DNA of 64,000 nt from Mauremys mutica (Eukaryota > Chordata > Testudines > Geoemydidae): NCBI RefSeq assembly GCF_020497125.1, contig NC_059082.1, forward strand, positions 27,736,965 to 27,800,964, in the 5' to 3' direction. The translations under genes were made by a program, and so were the position numbers. The notes under the pieces are model-generated. The model saw only the letters and a list, made by a program, of their open reading frames with translations, ran no database searches and was not told the origin of the DNA. The stretch's first letter is position 1, and every line of letters starts with the position of its first letter. Of this stretch, positions 10,606-23,015 are shown in pieces.

Positions 10606-12779
10606 TGAATCCTGCAGGAAGCCCACATGCATGGCCCCTCCAAGGGCGTATCACAATTGCAGCCCCTGTGCTTACTCGGGAAAGTGAACAGACTGCTCCT
10701 TTGTAGTACCCCAAAGTGGGAGAGGAGGAGGTGCCATGGCAGCATCCCTACTCTTTGCACATGCCTTCAATGGCACCAATGAGAGCAGGCACAGTACCTG
10801 AAGCAAAATCTCTCCCTAAGCCCTCCAGGGAGTGGGCAACTTTGCATTGCCCTCTGTTTGTGCCAGCAGACAAATGCCATAAGTAGGCCCTGAAGAAAAA
10901 ATGACTGTGGGCCAAATTCTGCCCTCAGATACACAAGTCCAGCTCCTACTGAAAACATTGGGCAGGGAGGGATATCCTCATCTGATGTAAATTATAGCTC
11001 CAGGGGAAAATGTTGGCTTATGTGTTATGCTTAGAGCTGCATAAACTTCTAGAATTGTCTTAAGGAAATTTTCACACACACACAATCCTATTTTCCCAAT
11101 TAAAATCACTTTACTTTGTTTTCTTATTTGCAGTAGTTTCTACACTTCTTCTGATTCTAGTATCGGAATACCCCACAAATATTGGGGTCTTAAACTTTAC
11201 AACTTCCTGCAAACAGGTTATCATTATGATTCCATTTTAGAGAGTGAAAAAACAAAGTACAGAGAGATTAAGTGACTTGACCAAGGTTTTGTAGACTACT
11301 TTTCCTGTTTGTAGGATGCTGTAGTCAGTCAAATTTCACAGATTGAATGTTTTCAGATATGATACAAACAAACAAGTAGATGGCTAGGACTAAGCCTTTC
11401 TGATGGATATTCTCCACCACATCAGGGATGAAGAGCCAGTAAATGTTGATATTTTGAGAAGGTGATTCTCCTAGGAATTCAAATTCAGCATTTTTCTATT
11501 TTTCTTTATTTAATACCAAGCTACAGTTAAAGATCACATTCTGATGATTGCATACAATTACTGCATAGAATCTATTATTACATGAAGCCTGACACACTGT
11601 ACTTCACTGGATTTATAGCAATTTGCGGTCTCTGCAGTTTAATCAGAACACTGATTTTTTTTCCTTGGGAAAGAGTAAATTTGACTGTCAAAGTTAATTT
11701 ACTTTCTCCCTGGGAAAAAGCCAGCTCTTTATTTGTACATAATTAATGCTTGTACACTCTGTCAAACTATTTCTACCTTGTAAGGGAATATGTAAATACT
11801 GAGTTATAGATGGGCCAAACCCAGAACTATAAATCTGGAATCTGTTTGTGGATGAAGAAAGTGGGTTTAGATTTTATTTGAATGCCTGGAGCAGAATCTA
11901 AGCTTTTGGTTTTGGTCAGCTCGCAAACTAGAAGACTCTAAGTTTCTGGTTCTAGTCAGGATGCAGTCAAATATTAACCAGAGCACTGAGGGAAACAGCC
12001 ATGCTCATAAGAGTCTCTCTCAGAATGGCAACAATCTCCAGACAAGAGATAATTTCAGTCTATTGTCACCATTTTGGACAAAATCTTCTGAGAACCATTT
12101 ATAACACATCTGCACCATCCATTCTGCATACAAATGCTAACCTTCCAATTTAGGCTAGAATTGCTAGGCTAAATGTACTCCACATCTGAAATCAATCCCC
12201 CTTTTGTGACCCATTTCTACATTTAGTAGAAGTAATTTTCCTTAAAAAAAGGAGCAAATTTGATTAACCCTTTCTATACCTAAAACTAGGTGACACGTTT
12301 TATACAGATAAATCCTCCTATATCGTGCTATCATAAATCCAAGAATTTTAGATTAATCATTCATGGGTTTCCTTTGTATAAGGAAACATTTAACATACAA
12401 CTTTACCCGAAATACTCTTACAGAAGCAATTCTTCTATAATTGCATTCTGTGCCATCATATCCACCAGCAGGACTTCAGCATTAGTTTTAAACAGTGAGA
12501 ATTAATTATTTTGTTCACGGAGCAGCATTTCCAGTTTAGGATTCAGTATATTTGCTAGACTTCTAAAAATCATTCCCCTCAATGACGAAACTTTAGGAAG
12601 TTCAGCGGCACAAAAAAAAAAAGTTTTCATGTTGGGCATAAGAAATATATATTAGTCATTGACATGTAAAAATATTAGCTCTAAGAGCCTGGAGATACTG
12701 TTTAATTTGGGACCATTCTGCTTATGAACTGCAGAATAAGATTAGAGGAATGGTAATAATAGTAATAACGAGGAGATGT
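10606..12779. other. Mostly unassigned sequence
   Basis: AT-rich sequence. A 'gggccaaattctgccctca' motif at 10911-10930 marks half of a short palindromic repeat, and 11215-11310 is a MIR fragment listed separately. Nothing else is recognised. Confidence 0.45.
11215..11310 (-). mobile_element. MIR-type SINE fragment
   Basis: On the minus strand it reads 'cttggtcaagtcacttaat' followed by 'ctctgta' and a 'ctaaaatgga' segment, matching the conserved core and 3' part of MIR SINEs. The tRNA-like head is absent. Confidence 0.7.
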
Positions 12780-13150
12780 CCAGTGGTTTGGGAATTAGCC
12801 TAAGCGTTGGGACACCTGGGTTCAAGTGCCTGTTCTGCCGCAGGCTTCCTGGATGACCTTGGGCAAGTCACTTAGGGCCTGATTTTTAAAGATACTTGGG
12901 TATCTAAAGATGCACATTGATGTCTAGTGGGATTTTTTAAATGTGCCTAGGCACCTAAGTGTTATTGAAATAAATGGGAGCTAGATGCCTAGAAAATTTT
13001 GAAAATCCCACTGGGTGCCTATGTGCAGATTCTGGTGCCTAAATACTTTTAAAAATCTTGCCTTTAGTCTCTCTGTGCCTCAGTTCTCCATCTGTAAAAT
13101 GGGAATAATAGTATCTACCTTACAGGCATGTTGGGAGGATAAATACTTTA
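12780..13150 (+). mobile_element. MIR-type SINE, split by an insertion
   Basis: The left part (12780-12876) has a box B-like 'gggttcaagtgcct' and the MIR core 'accttgggcaagtcactta'. The right part (about 13067-13145) resumes at 'tctctctgtgcctcagttc' and 'atctgtaaaatggg'. In MIR these parts are contiguous, so the 190 bases between are a later insertion. This dates the foldback element as younger than the SINE. Confidence 0.8.
12877..13066. mobile_element. Foldback MITE inside a MIR SINE
   Basis: The ends are inverted: the left reads GGGCCTGATTTTTAAAGATA and the right, reversed, AAGGCAAGATTTTTAAAAGT. The similarity continues inward for about 45 bases, through 'gcacat'. The centre carries 'ggcacctaagtg' and 'atgggagctagatgcctag'. 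It is non-coding, and the class is unclear because no clean target duplication is visible. Confidence 0.7.
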
Positions 13151-13399
13151 AAAACAGTGAGGTACTCACATACTATGGTGATGGGGGCAACATGAGTACA
13201 GTAAATAGAATAATGCCACATCACGTTCCACATGTGATTGTGTATCTTGCCTTTTAAAGGGGCCTCAGGAAAGAATAAGCAGATTATTTGAGGGGGAGGG
13301 AGGATTTTTTATTTTGATACAAATGTTAAAAAAGAGGGCTCCTACACCTATCCTGGCAGCACTGACATAACTTAAAAATATAACAAACTGAATATCCTT

Positions 13400-13808
13400 A
13401 CATGAGGGGTGGCCAGCCTGTGGCTCCAGAGCCACATGTGGCTCTTCAGACGTTAATATGCGGCTCCTTGTATAGGCACCGACTCCGGGGCTGGAGTGAC
13501 AGGCGCCAACTTTCCAATGTGCCCGGGGGTGCTCACTGCTCAACCTCTGGCTCTGTCACAGGCCCTGCCCCCACTCCACACCTCCTCCCCTGAGCCTGCC
13601 GTGCCCTCGCTCCTCCTCCTCAGCCTCCTGCACGCCATGAAACAGCGGGGCGGGAGGGGGAGGCACTGATTGGCGGGGCTGTCGATGGGCGGGAGGCACT
13701 TGGAGTTGGGGGGAGGGGCTGATGGGCTGCTGATGTATTACTGTGGCTCTTTGGCAATGTACATTGGTAAATTCTGGCTCCATCTCCGGTTCAGGCTGGG
13801 CACACTAT
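13400..13808. mobile_element. hAT-like non-autonomous element
   Basis: The left end contains GGGGTGGCCAGCCTG and the right end, reversed, GTGCCCAGCCTGAA. A perfect 18-bp palindrome (13428-13445) lies near the left end, and 'ccaatgtacattgcc'-type sequence near the right. The interior (13560-13730) is GC-rich. I recognise 'gtggccaacctg...agccacag' ends as a widespread vertebrate repeat with hAT-like termini, but no 8-bp duplication survives here. Confidence 0.55.
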
Positions 13809-14547
13809 GAATGCCCAGCAGTACAATTCTGTGAAACCTACTACATGGCAAAAGTTGTTGGACTCAACTGTAAATAGGGTTAACTTTCCCTTATAGCTGA
13901 ACTTCCCCACCTACAGCCTCCTCCCCTGTTCCTTCTGGTTCTATCCCTCCCACCAGCAGTACCTGGTTTGCTGATTTCCAAAGGTCAAATCCACCTCAGA
14001 GAACTGATGAATGTTCAACCCCAACTCTGTGTGTAGTTGGTTACCCTCACTGAGACTTTGCAAATCAGACTAACTCCCCATCTCTGGACACCTCCTCCTC
14101 AATCCTACTTCACCACGGGCTCATGCTGGGGCAGTCTCACCTCTAATGGACCAGAGGCACTGGATTCCCTCAGACTACCCTCTAGGCACAGAAGTCACAT
14201 TAAATGACCCTTTTCCCTCTTCACTGGCCAGATTATCATTTCACACAATACACTTTCTCCCCAGAGCTCAGGTAGTCTCACATGAGCACAAGCCTCCTCC
14301 TCACCACCTCAAGGGCTTGCTGTGATTCTGTGGCTCCTATGCAGAGTTGACAGTAGAAAAATCCTCCAACAATCCTTAACTTTGTGTCACCATGACCAAA
14401 GTCCCCATGCAGTTTGTTGAATGAGCTAGATACCCCTGAAGTGGGTATCCGAGAGGATAAAGCGCTATTTGAGCCAGATATCTCCCAAGCCCTAGAGAGG
14501 CCTGCAGTATCAGGCCTTAGAAGTGATACCCAATTACAAAAGGGTGA
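13809..14547. other. No recognised feature
   Basis: Moderately GC-rich sequence with a 100-codon minus frame at 14278-14580 whose product resembles nothing I know. It may be diverged repeat, but I cannot assign it. Confidence 0.4.
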
Positions 14548-14752
14548 TGAGTAGGCATACTGGATTAGACCATGGTCCATCTTACCCAGTATCCTGTCTT
14601 CTGACAGCAGCCCATATCAAAGCTTCAGGGAGAGTGTAGAGAACAGGGCAGTTGTGGAGTAATCCATCTGGTCTTACTCTCCTGAATTTGGGTAGTCAGA
14701 GATTTAGGGTCACCCCTATAGGGTTGCATCACTGACTACCTTGGCTAATATG
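14548..14752 (-). mobile_element. CR1 LINE 3' end fragment
   Basis: It matches the 3' untranslated part of the large CR1 at 45241: 'tggattagaccatggtccat', 'cccagtatcctgtcttctga', then 'gcatcactgactaccttggc'. It is non-coding and diverged. Confidence 0.75.
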
Positions 14753-14880
14753 CAAGTGGTGTTATAGCCTTGTCAGTCTCAGGATATTAGAGAGACAAGG
14801 TGAGTGAGATAATATATTTTTATTGGACCAATTTCGAGCTATACAGAACTCTTCTTCAGGTCTGGGAAAGGTACTCGGAT
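14752..14880 (+). repeat. Interspersed repeat family, short copy
   Basis: Contains 'aggatattagagagacaagg', 'ttattggaccaatttc' and 'cttcttcaggtctgggaaag'. The same order of motifs occurs at 62165-62273. It is probably a SINE-like or MITE family abundant in turtles. No Pol III boxes or ends are confirmed here. Confidence 0.65.
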
Positions 14881-15480
14881 GCATCCCTCCTGTATAGGCT
14901 ACCCCTTCCCCAAAAGGTTCCCTAGGTTCTAATATCTAAATCTGTCCTCTCTACACCATAATCTCATCCATGCAGTACCTGAAGCCTTTTAAGGTTATTA
15001 AATTAAGTGAATGTTCAGGGATGCACACATTAGAATTAATCAATTGTGTAAGACTGTAGGGAGCCTGAGTAAGCAGGCTGGAATTGAAAGATCTGATAGC
15101 AATCATAATTTGAGAGCTACAGCTGCCACACATTTGTATAAAAATAGAATTGATTAGCAGCTAATATTTCAGAAAGCTAGAAAGAAGGCAGAAAAATTCT
15201 GAGCTAATGAATGAGATTCCCCAATTCCTTCAGGGAACTGGATCAAAAATTTAAAGTCTGACATATTAGGAACCAACCCTGTTAGATGTAGAGAACACAG
15301 CACCTCACAGGAAGTGCTCATGACCTTGAAGGATTGGGCTCATGATGTTATTGGAGATTAGGGCATTAGCAATATTTGTTGGTAGCCATAAATCTTATTT
15401 GAGAAAGTCACTTAAGGCCTGATCCTGGTGGGCACTTTAACTCCTATTGACTTCAAGGATGCTCAGCAACTTGCAGGAGG
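14881..15480. other. Mostly unassigned sequence
   Basis: No gene seen. At 15415-15480 'ggcctgatcctggtgggcac' and 'ctattgacttcaagga' mark one of the short palindromic repeats that recur in the window. Confidence 0.45.
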
Positions 15481-15589
15481 CTCTCAGTATTCTGCAGGAC
15501 TGGAGCCTTAGAAAGGTGTAGAGGTTGTGATGCCAGACAGAAGCTCAGCAGGAGTTCTAAGGTAAGCAGAGAAATATAATTCAGGAGCA

Positions 15590-15735
15590 GCTGGCTAGAA
15601 GCACTCATATAACTCAGCTGGGAGTAATTTATATGATAGAGGCTGTGTGTGAGCAAGGCCAGGAGTGGTTGCTCTCACAGTGAAGCAGTGTAAAAGCCAG
15701 TCCTGATTGTATACTAGGGAATGTCACAGTCATCA
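15590..15735 (+). repeat. Unnamed interspersed repeat, copy 2
   Basis: This plus-strand stretch matches the minus strand of 140-475 ('ggctgtgtgtgagcaagg', 'ccaggagtggttgctct', 'aagcagtgtaaaa'). The flanks on either side diverge or extend uncertainly. It is a two-copy dispersed family of unknown class. Confidence 0.55.
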
Positions 15736-15770
15736 TTTCCCTTTGTTCTCAGGGAGGCTTTTCCAGATGG

Positions 15771-16700
15771 GATTCAGAAAACTTGGTCTGGGACCTCTGC
15801 TGGGATTGAACCCCCATATAGCCTCATGCAACTGCCTAAGTAGGACCTCCCCTTCAGACACAACTGGGATGTCAGTTGAGTTGTACCCATTTACACCAGG
15901 GCTATATTTAGCCCTGTGTCTTGGTGAAGGAATAGCTTGGCTAAAAGTTTCAGAGAACATTTTCCCCACTATGAACAGGAGGCAGACAGCCTGTTGTCCT
16001 AATTAAAGGTTTAGATGCATTTTTTCTTCTGAATTATGCAGAAACTTGGATAGGTTTCCCAATTGCTATGACACCTGAATTTTGTATATAAATATAAGTA
16101 GACAGGTGGCCCACAGCTAGCAGTTGAATGTGTAGTTAAATAGTTGACATCCAGCTGTCAGAGATGTCACATCCTGAATGAAAGTGTGTATGCTGAAAGG
16201 AGATGGATTACATTGTAGGTTTGTATATGCAGGCCAGTTGTGTTCTGTTCTTCTAATGAGTGATTTTATCCCCCAGATACTTGTGGTCATGGTTTGTCTA
16301 ATGCTAAATACTTCAGCAAACATCTGCAACTTTAGCATAGACGAAATCTGGATTGGTCCCAGCTCTAGGAAAAGTGCAAGGATAATACATGGATGAAGTA
16401 AGGATGAATTATTCAAGCTTTAACGCAAGGAACCTGTGAGAACATTCTTTCATATTTTGTATATGATTCTTGCATCAGGCATATGTGACCCTTACATGTC
16501 AAAGCTATTACAGACCTAAAATTAGATCTTTCTTTCCATGGATTGTAGATACTCATGCACATTGCTATGTCCTTTCCGCCTTCCTGACATGCCCATGGTG
16601 TTCAGGTTCACAGACAGCATTCAGAATACCATCATATTCACATTCCTAGGTGCTGCCAATATAAGCAATTAGACTAGGGTGACTATCACCAAAGAAGTTA
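15771..16700. other. No recognised feature
   Basis: AT-rich sequence with short chance frames and no recognisable repeat or exon. Confidence 0.45.
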
Positions 16701-16990
16701 GTGAATAGTCTCTAAAGGCAATGTGGGCCAGCAGATAAGGCATTGCACTAATAATCAGGAGACCCCAGTTCTACTCCTGGGCTAGACACTAACCTGCTGT
16801 GAAGTAACTTGTGTGAGGTCATATTTCTTTGAGTCATTGTTTCCCCTCCCATCTTGTGTCTCTTCAGATTATAAACGTTTGGTGGCAGGGACTGTCTATA
16901 ATTTTGTACATTGTACACAGCACTACTACTTGTGCATTGCCTAATACAATGGGGCTCTGATCTTGGCTGAGGCCTCTAGGCACTATTATA
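16701..16990 (+). mobile_element. MIR-type SINE with L2-like tail, near full length
   Basis: A tRNA-derived head is visible: a box A-like 'gccagcagataaggcatt' and a box B-like 'gttctactcctgg'. A degraded core follows, then a tail with 'ggcagggactgtctataatt', 'cctaatacaatggggctctg' and 'ggcctctaggcactatta'. This tail resembles the 3' end of L2-type LINEs, which supply the reverse transcriptase for such SINEs. The minus-strand copy at 50700-50965 has the same architecture, supporting the assignment. Confidence 0.75.
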
Positions 16991-17319
16991 ATACAAATGA
17001 TATTAAATACTTATTTGATTATGTGAGTATTCTTTGGTTTTACTCCCCTATTTGTTTCTCCTTTCAGCTAATATTTCAGCAAATGAGTTTACTGACAGGA
17101 ATGTGCATGGTAGCGGCACACTTAACACACTGGAGAGCAATCACGGAAAGTCAATTTTATAATCATGAATGAAAGAATTCATACTAGAAATCTGATTCTG
17201 AAAGTTATACAAATCCAAGAAGGGGGCAGAATTGTACCAGGTGATCTTTGTTCAATCAAAATCAATCAACATAGCCTGAACTTTGAATACCAAACACAAA
17301 AAGCTAGCTGCTTTTAAAC

Positions 17320-17430
17320 AAAAAAAACAAGGAGTCCGGGGGCACCTTAAAGACTAGCAGATTTATTTGGGCATAAGCTTTTGTGGAGAAAGAAAACCAC
17401 TTCTTCAGATGCATCTCCCTCTGATATGGC
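17320..17430 (+). repeat. SINE-like repeat head
   Basis: Contains 'aaggagtccgggggcacctt', 'agactagcagatttatttgg' and 'cacttcttcagatgcat'. It is the same family as the right half of 657-1045 but in the opposite orientation. It is cut off after 'gatgcat'. Confidence 0.7.
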
Positions 17431-18296
17431 TTTTAAATAATTTACAGAACAACAATTATTTGCCCAAACTATTTGGTAAATAATTTCAAAAATCAAATAC
17501 ATTTAAGAAATCATTAAGTAGTCTGTAGTGAAAAAAGTCTGAATGATCATTCACTACAAATTATTCACTCAGCTCTACCAACTATCTATTGTGCTAAAAT
17601 GATTAATTCTGCAAGTTTTACAGCCCTTCACAAATATAAATTGAACTAATCCTCTCACTGAAGTCAGTGCATATTTTTGGATTAAAAAAAATAATGAACA
17701 CTGTACAAATACACTGTAAAGGATTCATTCCAAAATGAAGACACAGATGTAGAAATCAAATAGTGATGGGTCACCAAGCCTTAAATTTATGAAATATGGA
17801 CATTCATTCTCCGTGTGTTTGCCCTTATGACGAAGCAGAAATCAGTAACAATCTAGTTCTGGGCTTTATGGTTACACTTCCTACATTCTATATTTCTGTT
17901 CATGTCATCCCCTTCCTGAAGAAAAGTTGCAGCAATACCTTTGATCTCTGGGCCAAATCCTGCTTCCAAATCCACTAAAGGCAATGAGAATTTGCACTCA
18001 TTGAAGTTTTGACTTTGCCTTAAATGGAAGCAGCTTTAGGTTCAGACTGATAATCAGTGATGCCACTAGGACCATTTTAAGGTGGACTCTATTTCCATTC
18101 CTGAGGAAGGTATTTTACATCCAAAAGATGTATCCATGGATTAGTGGATCCCTATTGGCCAGACTGCAATATCTTATTGACTTGGAATAGTACCAATCAG
18201 TCTCTCACTGAGGTCAGAAGGAAAAGCTTGACTCCAGATAGTGCGGTCAACAATAATAGTAAACACAGCACAGCATGGGCTTCAGTGCAGGTTCAC
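17431..18296. other. Mostly unassigned sequence
   Basis: AT-rich sequence. A degenerate palindromic repeat lies at about 17945-18045 ('gggccaaatcctgcttcc' with 'cattgaagttttgac'). Nothing coding is supported. Confidence 0.4.
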
Positions 18297-19270
18297 AGAA
18301 TCATAGAATCATAGAATATCAGGGTTGGAAGGGACCTCAGGAGGTCATGTAGTCCAACCCCCTGCTCAAAGCAGGACCATTCCCCAACTAAATCATCCCA
18401 GCCAGGGCTTTGTCAAGCCTGACCTTAAAAACCTCTAAGGAGATTCCACCACCTACCTAGGTAACCCATTCCAGTGCTTCACCACCCTCCTACAGAAAAA
18501 GTTTTTCCTAATATCCAACCTAAACCTCCCCCACTGCAACTTGAGACCCTTACTTCTTGTTCTGTCATCTAGTACCACTGAGATCAGTGTAGATCCATCC
18601 TCTTTGGAACCCCCCTTCAGGTAGTTGAAAGCAGCTCTCAAATCCCGCCTCATTCTTCTCTTCTGCAGACTAAAAAATCCCAGTTCCCTCGGCCTCTTCT
18701 CACAAGTCATGTGCTCCAGGCCCCTAAACATTTTTGTTCCCCTCCGCTGGACTCTCTCCCCCATTTTTCCACATCCTTCTTGTAGTGTGGGGCCCAAAAC
18801 TGGACACAGTACTCCAGATGAGTCCTCACCAATGCCAAATAGAGGGGATTGATCATGTCCCTCAATCTGCTGGTAATGCTTTTACTTATACAGCCCAAAG
18901 TGCCATTAGCCTTCTTGGCAACAAGGGCACACTATTGACTCATATCCAGCTTCTCACCTGCTGTAACCCCTAGGTCCTTTTCTGCAGAACTGCTGCCTAG
19001 TCACTCGGTCCCTAGTCTGTAGCAGTGCATGGAATTCTTCCATCCTAAGTGCAGGACTCTGCACTTGTCCTTGTTGAACCTCATCAGACTTCTTTTGGCC
19101 CAATCTTCTAATTTGTCTAGGTCCCTCTGTATCCTATCCCTACCCTCCAGCATATCTACCACTCCTCCCAGTTTCGTGTCATCTGCAAACTTGCTGAGGG
19201 TGCAATCCATGCCACCTTCCAGATCATTAATGAAGATATTGAACAAAACTGGCCCCAGAAGATTGTGCTC
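18297..19270 (-). mobile_element. CR1 LINE, 3' kilobase
   Basis: The 3' end at 18297 has two to three copies of an 8-mer read as TCTATGAT on the minus strand, the CR1 hallmark, instead of poly(A). Going 5' on the minus strand there is a short untranslated region, then the ORF2 C-terminus: '[21 protein letters not shown]', and '[17 protein letters not shown]'. Further on is RT domain sequence with FADDTKLGG (the active-site double Asp, near 19170-19190) after [18 protein letters not shown]. Frames are broken at several places. It is 5'-truncated within the RT at about 19270, the usual fate of LINE insertions. Confidence 0.92.
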
Positions 19271-22200
19271 TGCTGTCGTTACTTGGATTCAAACTAGCTC
19301 CTGTAGATTAGCCCACACACAGCATGCTGGGTAGACGTACCCTCTGTTCCACAGGACTACTCATGGCATAAGAAACTATTCAGCATCAGCAAGGGTATCA
19401 CCATCTGGACCCAAAGTAACAGGGGTAACAGTAAGAAAATTAATTTTGGATTTTTCAGATATGTAGCATTCCCCCATTTCAACTAATTCCTTATATGCCA
19501 CTCATCCCTTCCCCAACCCTCCCTCACAATAAACAGATCATTGGGAATATGAATTACTGGTGAGAGTGATGCATTTCCATCAGTTACTGGTATAGGTATA
19601 AATAAAAATGTACTCCATATTTGATGCATCTCTGCTAACAATCCATTAAATATTACATTCTTAGTTTATGCAGATAATTTAGCATTTAGTAGAAGGGGAA
19701 ATTAGATACATCATGCATATGTGGAAAGCAGGAGAAGCAAATTACTTGACAGTGTGGAGAAAGGTAAGACAAGATAAAAATATCACATTGTAGGAACAGC
19801 ACCGCTTGTCAAGAAAATAAATAACTGATGTTCCTTTTGCATTTTAGGGTAAGCTGTAATTGTCAGAGATTGAGAGACACATGATTAGACTCTTATTTAT
19901 AATGTAGGTACAACAGTACCAAAGCTCCCAACTGCTGTATGACTATTTATTCAAAATTGCAATTAATTGCATCGGGGTTGTAACTTCCATTTGAAGCCTA
20001 AGTTAAATTATCTTTCGATACTAGAAAGTGCTAAAATGAGTGTGAGGGAAAAGTAGAAACTTTGAGGTGTATACTTCACATTTTTTTTTTAAATTCTGGA
20101 AGCACTTTTAGACTACAGTAAAGAATCAAGAACTCAGGGCTATTTAAAAATGAAATCGGATTCAGAGATTTTTAGGGAGTGAAATCTTTACTTTATTGTA
20201 TTTGTATTTCAGAGGGCTTTTGGTGAAGGATCATCTCTATACTGGTGATTTAAACTCTAGTAATCCTGCACAGAATTAAGCTGTGCAGTAAAACTATTTA
20301 AAATTTAGATGCAAGTTTCAGATATCAAAATGCTACATTCATCCTAGTTTAAAATATTCAATTCTCAGGGTACCTTGGCCACTTCTACATATTTCAAGGA
20401 AAGTTATTTCTGAGGCATTTGTTGTGTTGTGTGATGTAACTCAACATGATGCAACTTTGTTTCAGGAAAAATTTTTTTTTTGCAGAAGTAAAATGGTCAA
20501 TATTTGCCTTCCGCTCTTCCCAGGGTCAAAATTCTTGCCTTCCAACTGTTTATGGCAAATGTTTGGCTTATCTGACCATTTACAGTTATTAGCAGCACTC
20601 AAAAACTTGTGCCTATACAAATATTGGCAGGTATTTAAGAGAATATACAGTACACCCATTATTCTGGTTCTACATAGAGTGGATTTTTGTTTGGTAAATA
20701 CAGTACAAATACACAATACAATTTAGCAACTAAATTACTGTAAAATTAAATATTACATTCTGGATAGCATAGTAAGAAAATATCAGGCTATCACTCCAAA
20801 TAAACTGACCATGACTACTCTCAGCAATGCTGAACCACCAGGAGAGCAGTTGAGTGTGATGTTTTGTAACTAACAATCCAATACAGAAAGAAAACTGTGT
20901 GGAATGGGCATTACAGGTTGATGGGCTGGCAAGAACTCTTCTAGGTACTAAGAACTGTCTACCTAGACACTTCAGACACATTTGTGTGTCAGTGACTGGC
21001 ATTGATACCAGTTTCTTCTAAGTGCAGCACATAACCCTATCTGTGTGAGCCACTATGCATGGCTAGCTATAAAGCCTAAAAATCGCCAATAATCACCTCA
21101 TTAGCATTCATTGGATTACATTAAAGCAACTACGGAAACATTCTGTCTTCACACCCTAGCATGCCCAATATGCCTCTAACTCATCTGTGCTCAGATCCTG
21201 GTGGATGCATAGTCCCACTTATATTGGATTTTTCCACATTATGTATGATAACTCTCTGCACAGCTACCAAGCGACCACTGAGCACTGGTGCTTTGACTCT
21301 GCACACTTCTTCCAGTACTGCTCAGCAGTCAGCAGGATCAAGACCTAAATCTGCATTGGTAGAGGCAGCAGGGGCTGCTCTTGTTTACTTTTTCTTGTTC
21401 TGAGAGACTAAATATATAACAATTAACTGGATTTATAACCTACTGATGGGAACACTCCCAAGGTTCATAGCAGATTCAAAGGAAATAGCAAGAGATCATT
21501 ATATTCCATAGTCAAGCATAAAATGCAATCCAGCTGAATTTTCTAATCCCTAAATTGCAATCTTGGGAGAATGGGGGAGGGATTTTAGGATGCCAAAGCA
21601 GCTACTTGTTAGAGCAGGGAGAAGATACACCAACCAGCTGGCCTTGCAGATCAGCTTGCCAGCACTGAATCACACAACAGGAAAAACTAGTAGAATTAAG
21701 AGTTGATTTGATTAACATGTTGGAGTAATATAAGCAGGAGCATGCTGTCATAGATAGAGGTCTTGGAAAAGGATAGATATTGTTGTCTAAACCCACCAGA
21801 AAACATACAACTTGAAGGTAGGGTAGCTGGGTTTCAGATTTTTCTCTCCACATTTTTAGAAACCAGATGACCTTTAGGTAGAAATCTAGAGATTTTCTGT
21901 TTCTTTCTCCAGAGAAATCTTGAGCACCCTTGGTTTCCAGGGAATTACATTTTATCTGGACTCTTATACACTAAATAACAAAATGGGAGTTTCATTTTGG
22001 AATATACAGATCTAGACAATTAACAGAGCTTCAGGCTAAGGTAAACAAATGCTGATAGAATAGATTGCAGAATGCTGGAGAGACCACAAGGGACTGTGAA
22101 AAGGAATGGGAGAGGAGAGCCTTCTCTTTGGGAGTTCCAGGTGTCACTGCCCCTGCCACTGCTTTTTCTATCTCATCTTTGGAGACAGACGGAGAAAACA

Positions 22201-22990
22201 ACAATTAAAGGCCAACCCTGCTCCTAGCTCTGTGGCTACAGAAGACTTCTTGGTAATGAGCTGGGCAGGGAAGAGGGCTTAGAAGGAGACAAAAATATCC
22301 TACACTGCATGGGGCCTCCAGTCTTCCCATGGATTGCCAATAGGCGGAAGTAGCCTCTACGTAGCAGTTCCATGGCCACAGTCGACCTTTCCCCTAACCC
22401 CCTGCATAGTGACTCACCCTTGTCCAGCCACTCAACCCCTACATATAACTGAGCAAGGGTGTTTCTCCTTGCAGCTGGGTGAGTGACAAAAGACCTCTGC
22501 TTTCATGGAGGTAGGGGCAGGATTTGCCTTCTAATTATCAAACAGTTCTTTGAAAAGACCCACAGCCTTACACATAATACATCTATGTCTGTATTTAGTC
22601 TTAATAATAAATGTACTTGGATCTGTAGTAAAGGCCCATCAACTTAAGGCTTGAGGCCGATATTGATTTTTTTCCAGGTGACTTCCTAATGGAAACCTCA
22701 AAGCTGAACCCACTTTAAACAAGCAATAGTTTACTTTATAGTATTTGCAAGCACTCTGAAATTTTGCTTATAATGACTGTAATTGCAATTAAATAGCCTA
22801 CCTTTGAATGCCTCTGCAATTTAGCATTTCAAGTGTTCTTCTTGCTTAATGACAAGATGTATATTGGAATTTTTATCAACTACAACTAATTGGACAACCT
22901 TAATGAGATTCCATATCACTGCAATCCTAGTACATATATCTTAAGATATAAGATAATTAAGCACACCTTTTCAAATTGGTGCCTTATTTC
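19271..22990. other. AT-rich stretch, no recognised gene
   Basis: About 3.7 kb without recognisable repeat ends or protein similarity. Overlapping opposed frames at 20424-20726 and 20462-20716 are not convincing. It may be unique intron or intergenic DNA. Confidence 0.5.
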
Positions 22991-23015
22991 AGTAAAACAA
23001 AAAACCTCCACTTAC

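Noticed and set aside
16701..16830. A possible functional tRNA gene, because of box A and box B-like motifs
   Set aside because: The boxes belong to the degraded head of a MIR-type SINE. A cloverleaf cannot be completed and the sequence continues into the SINE core.
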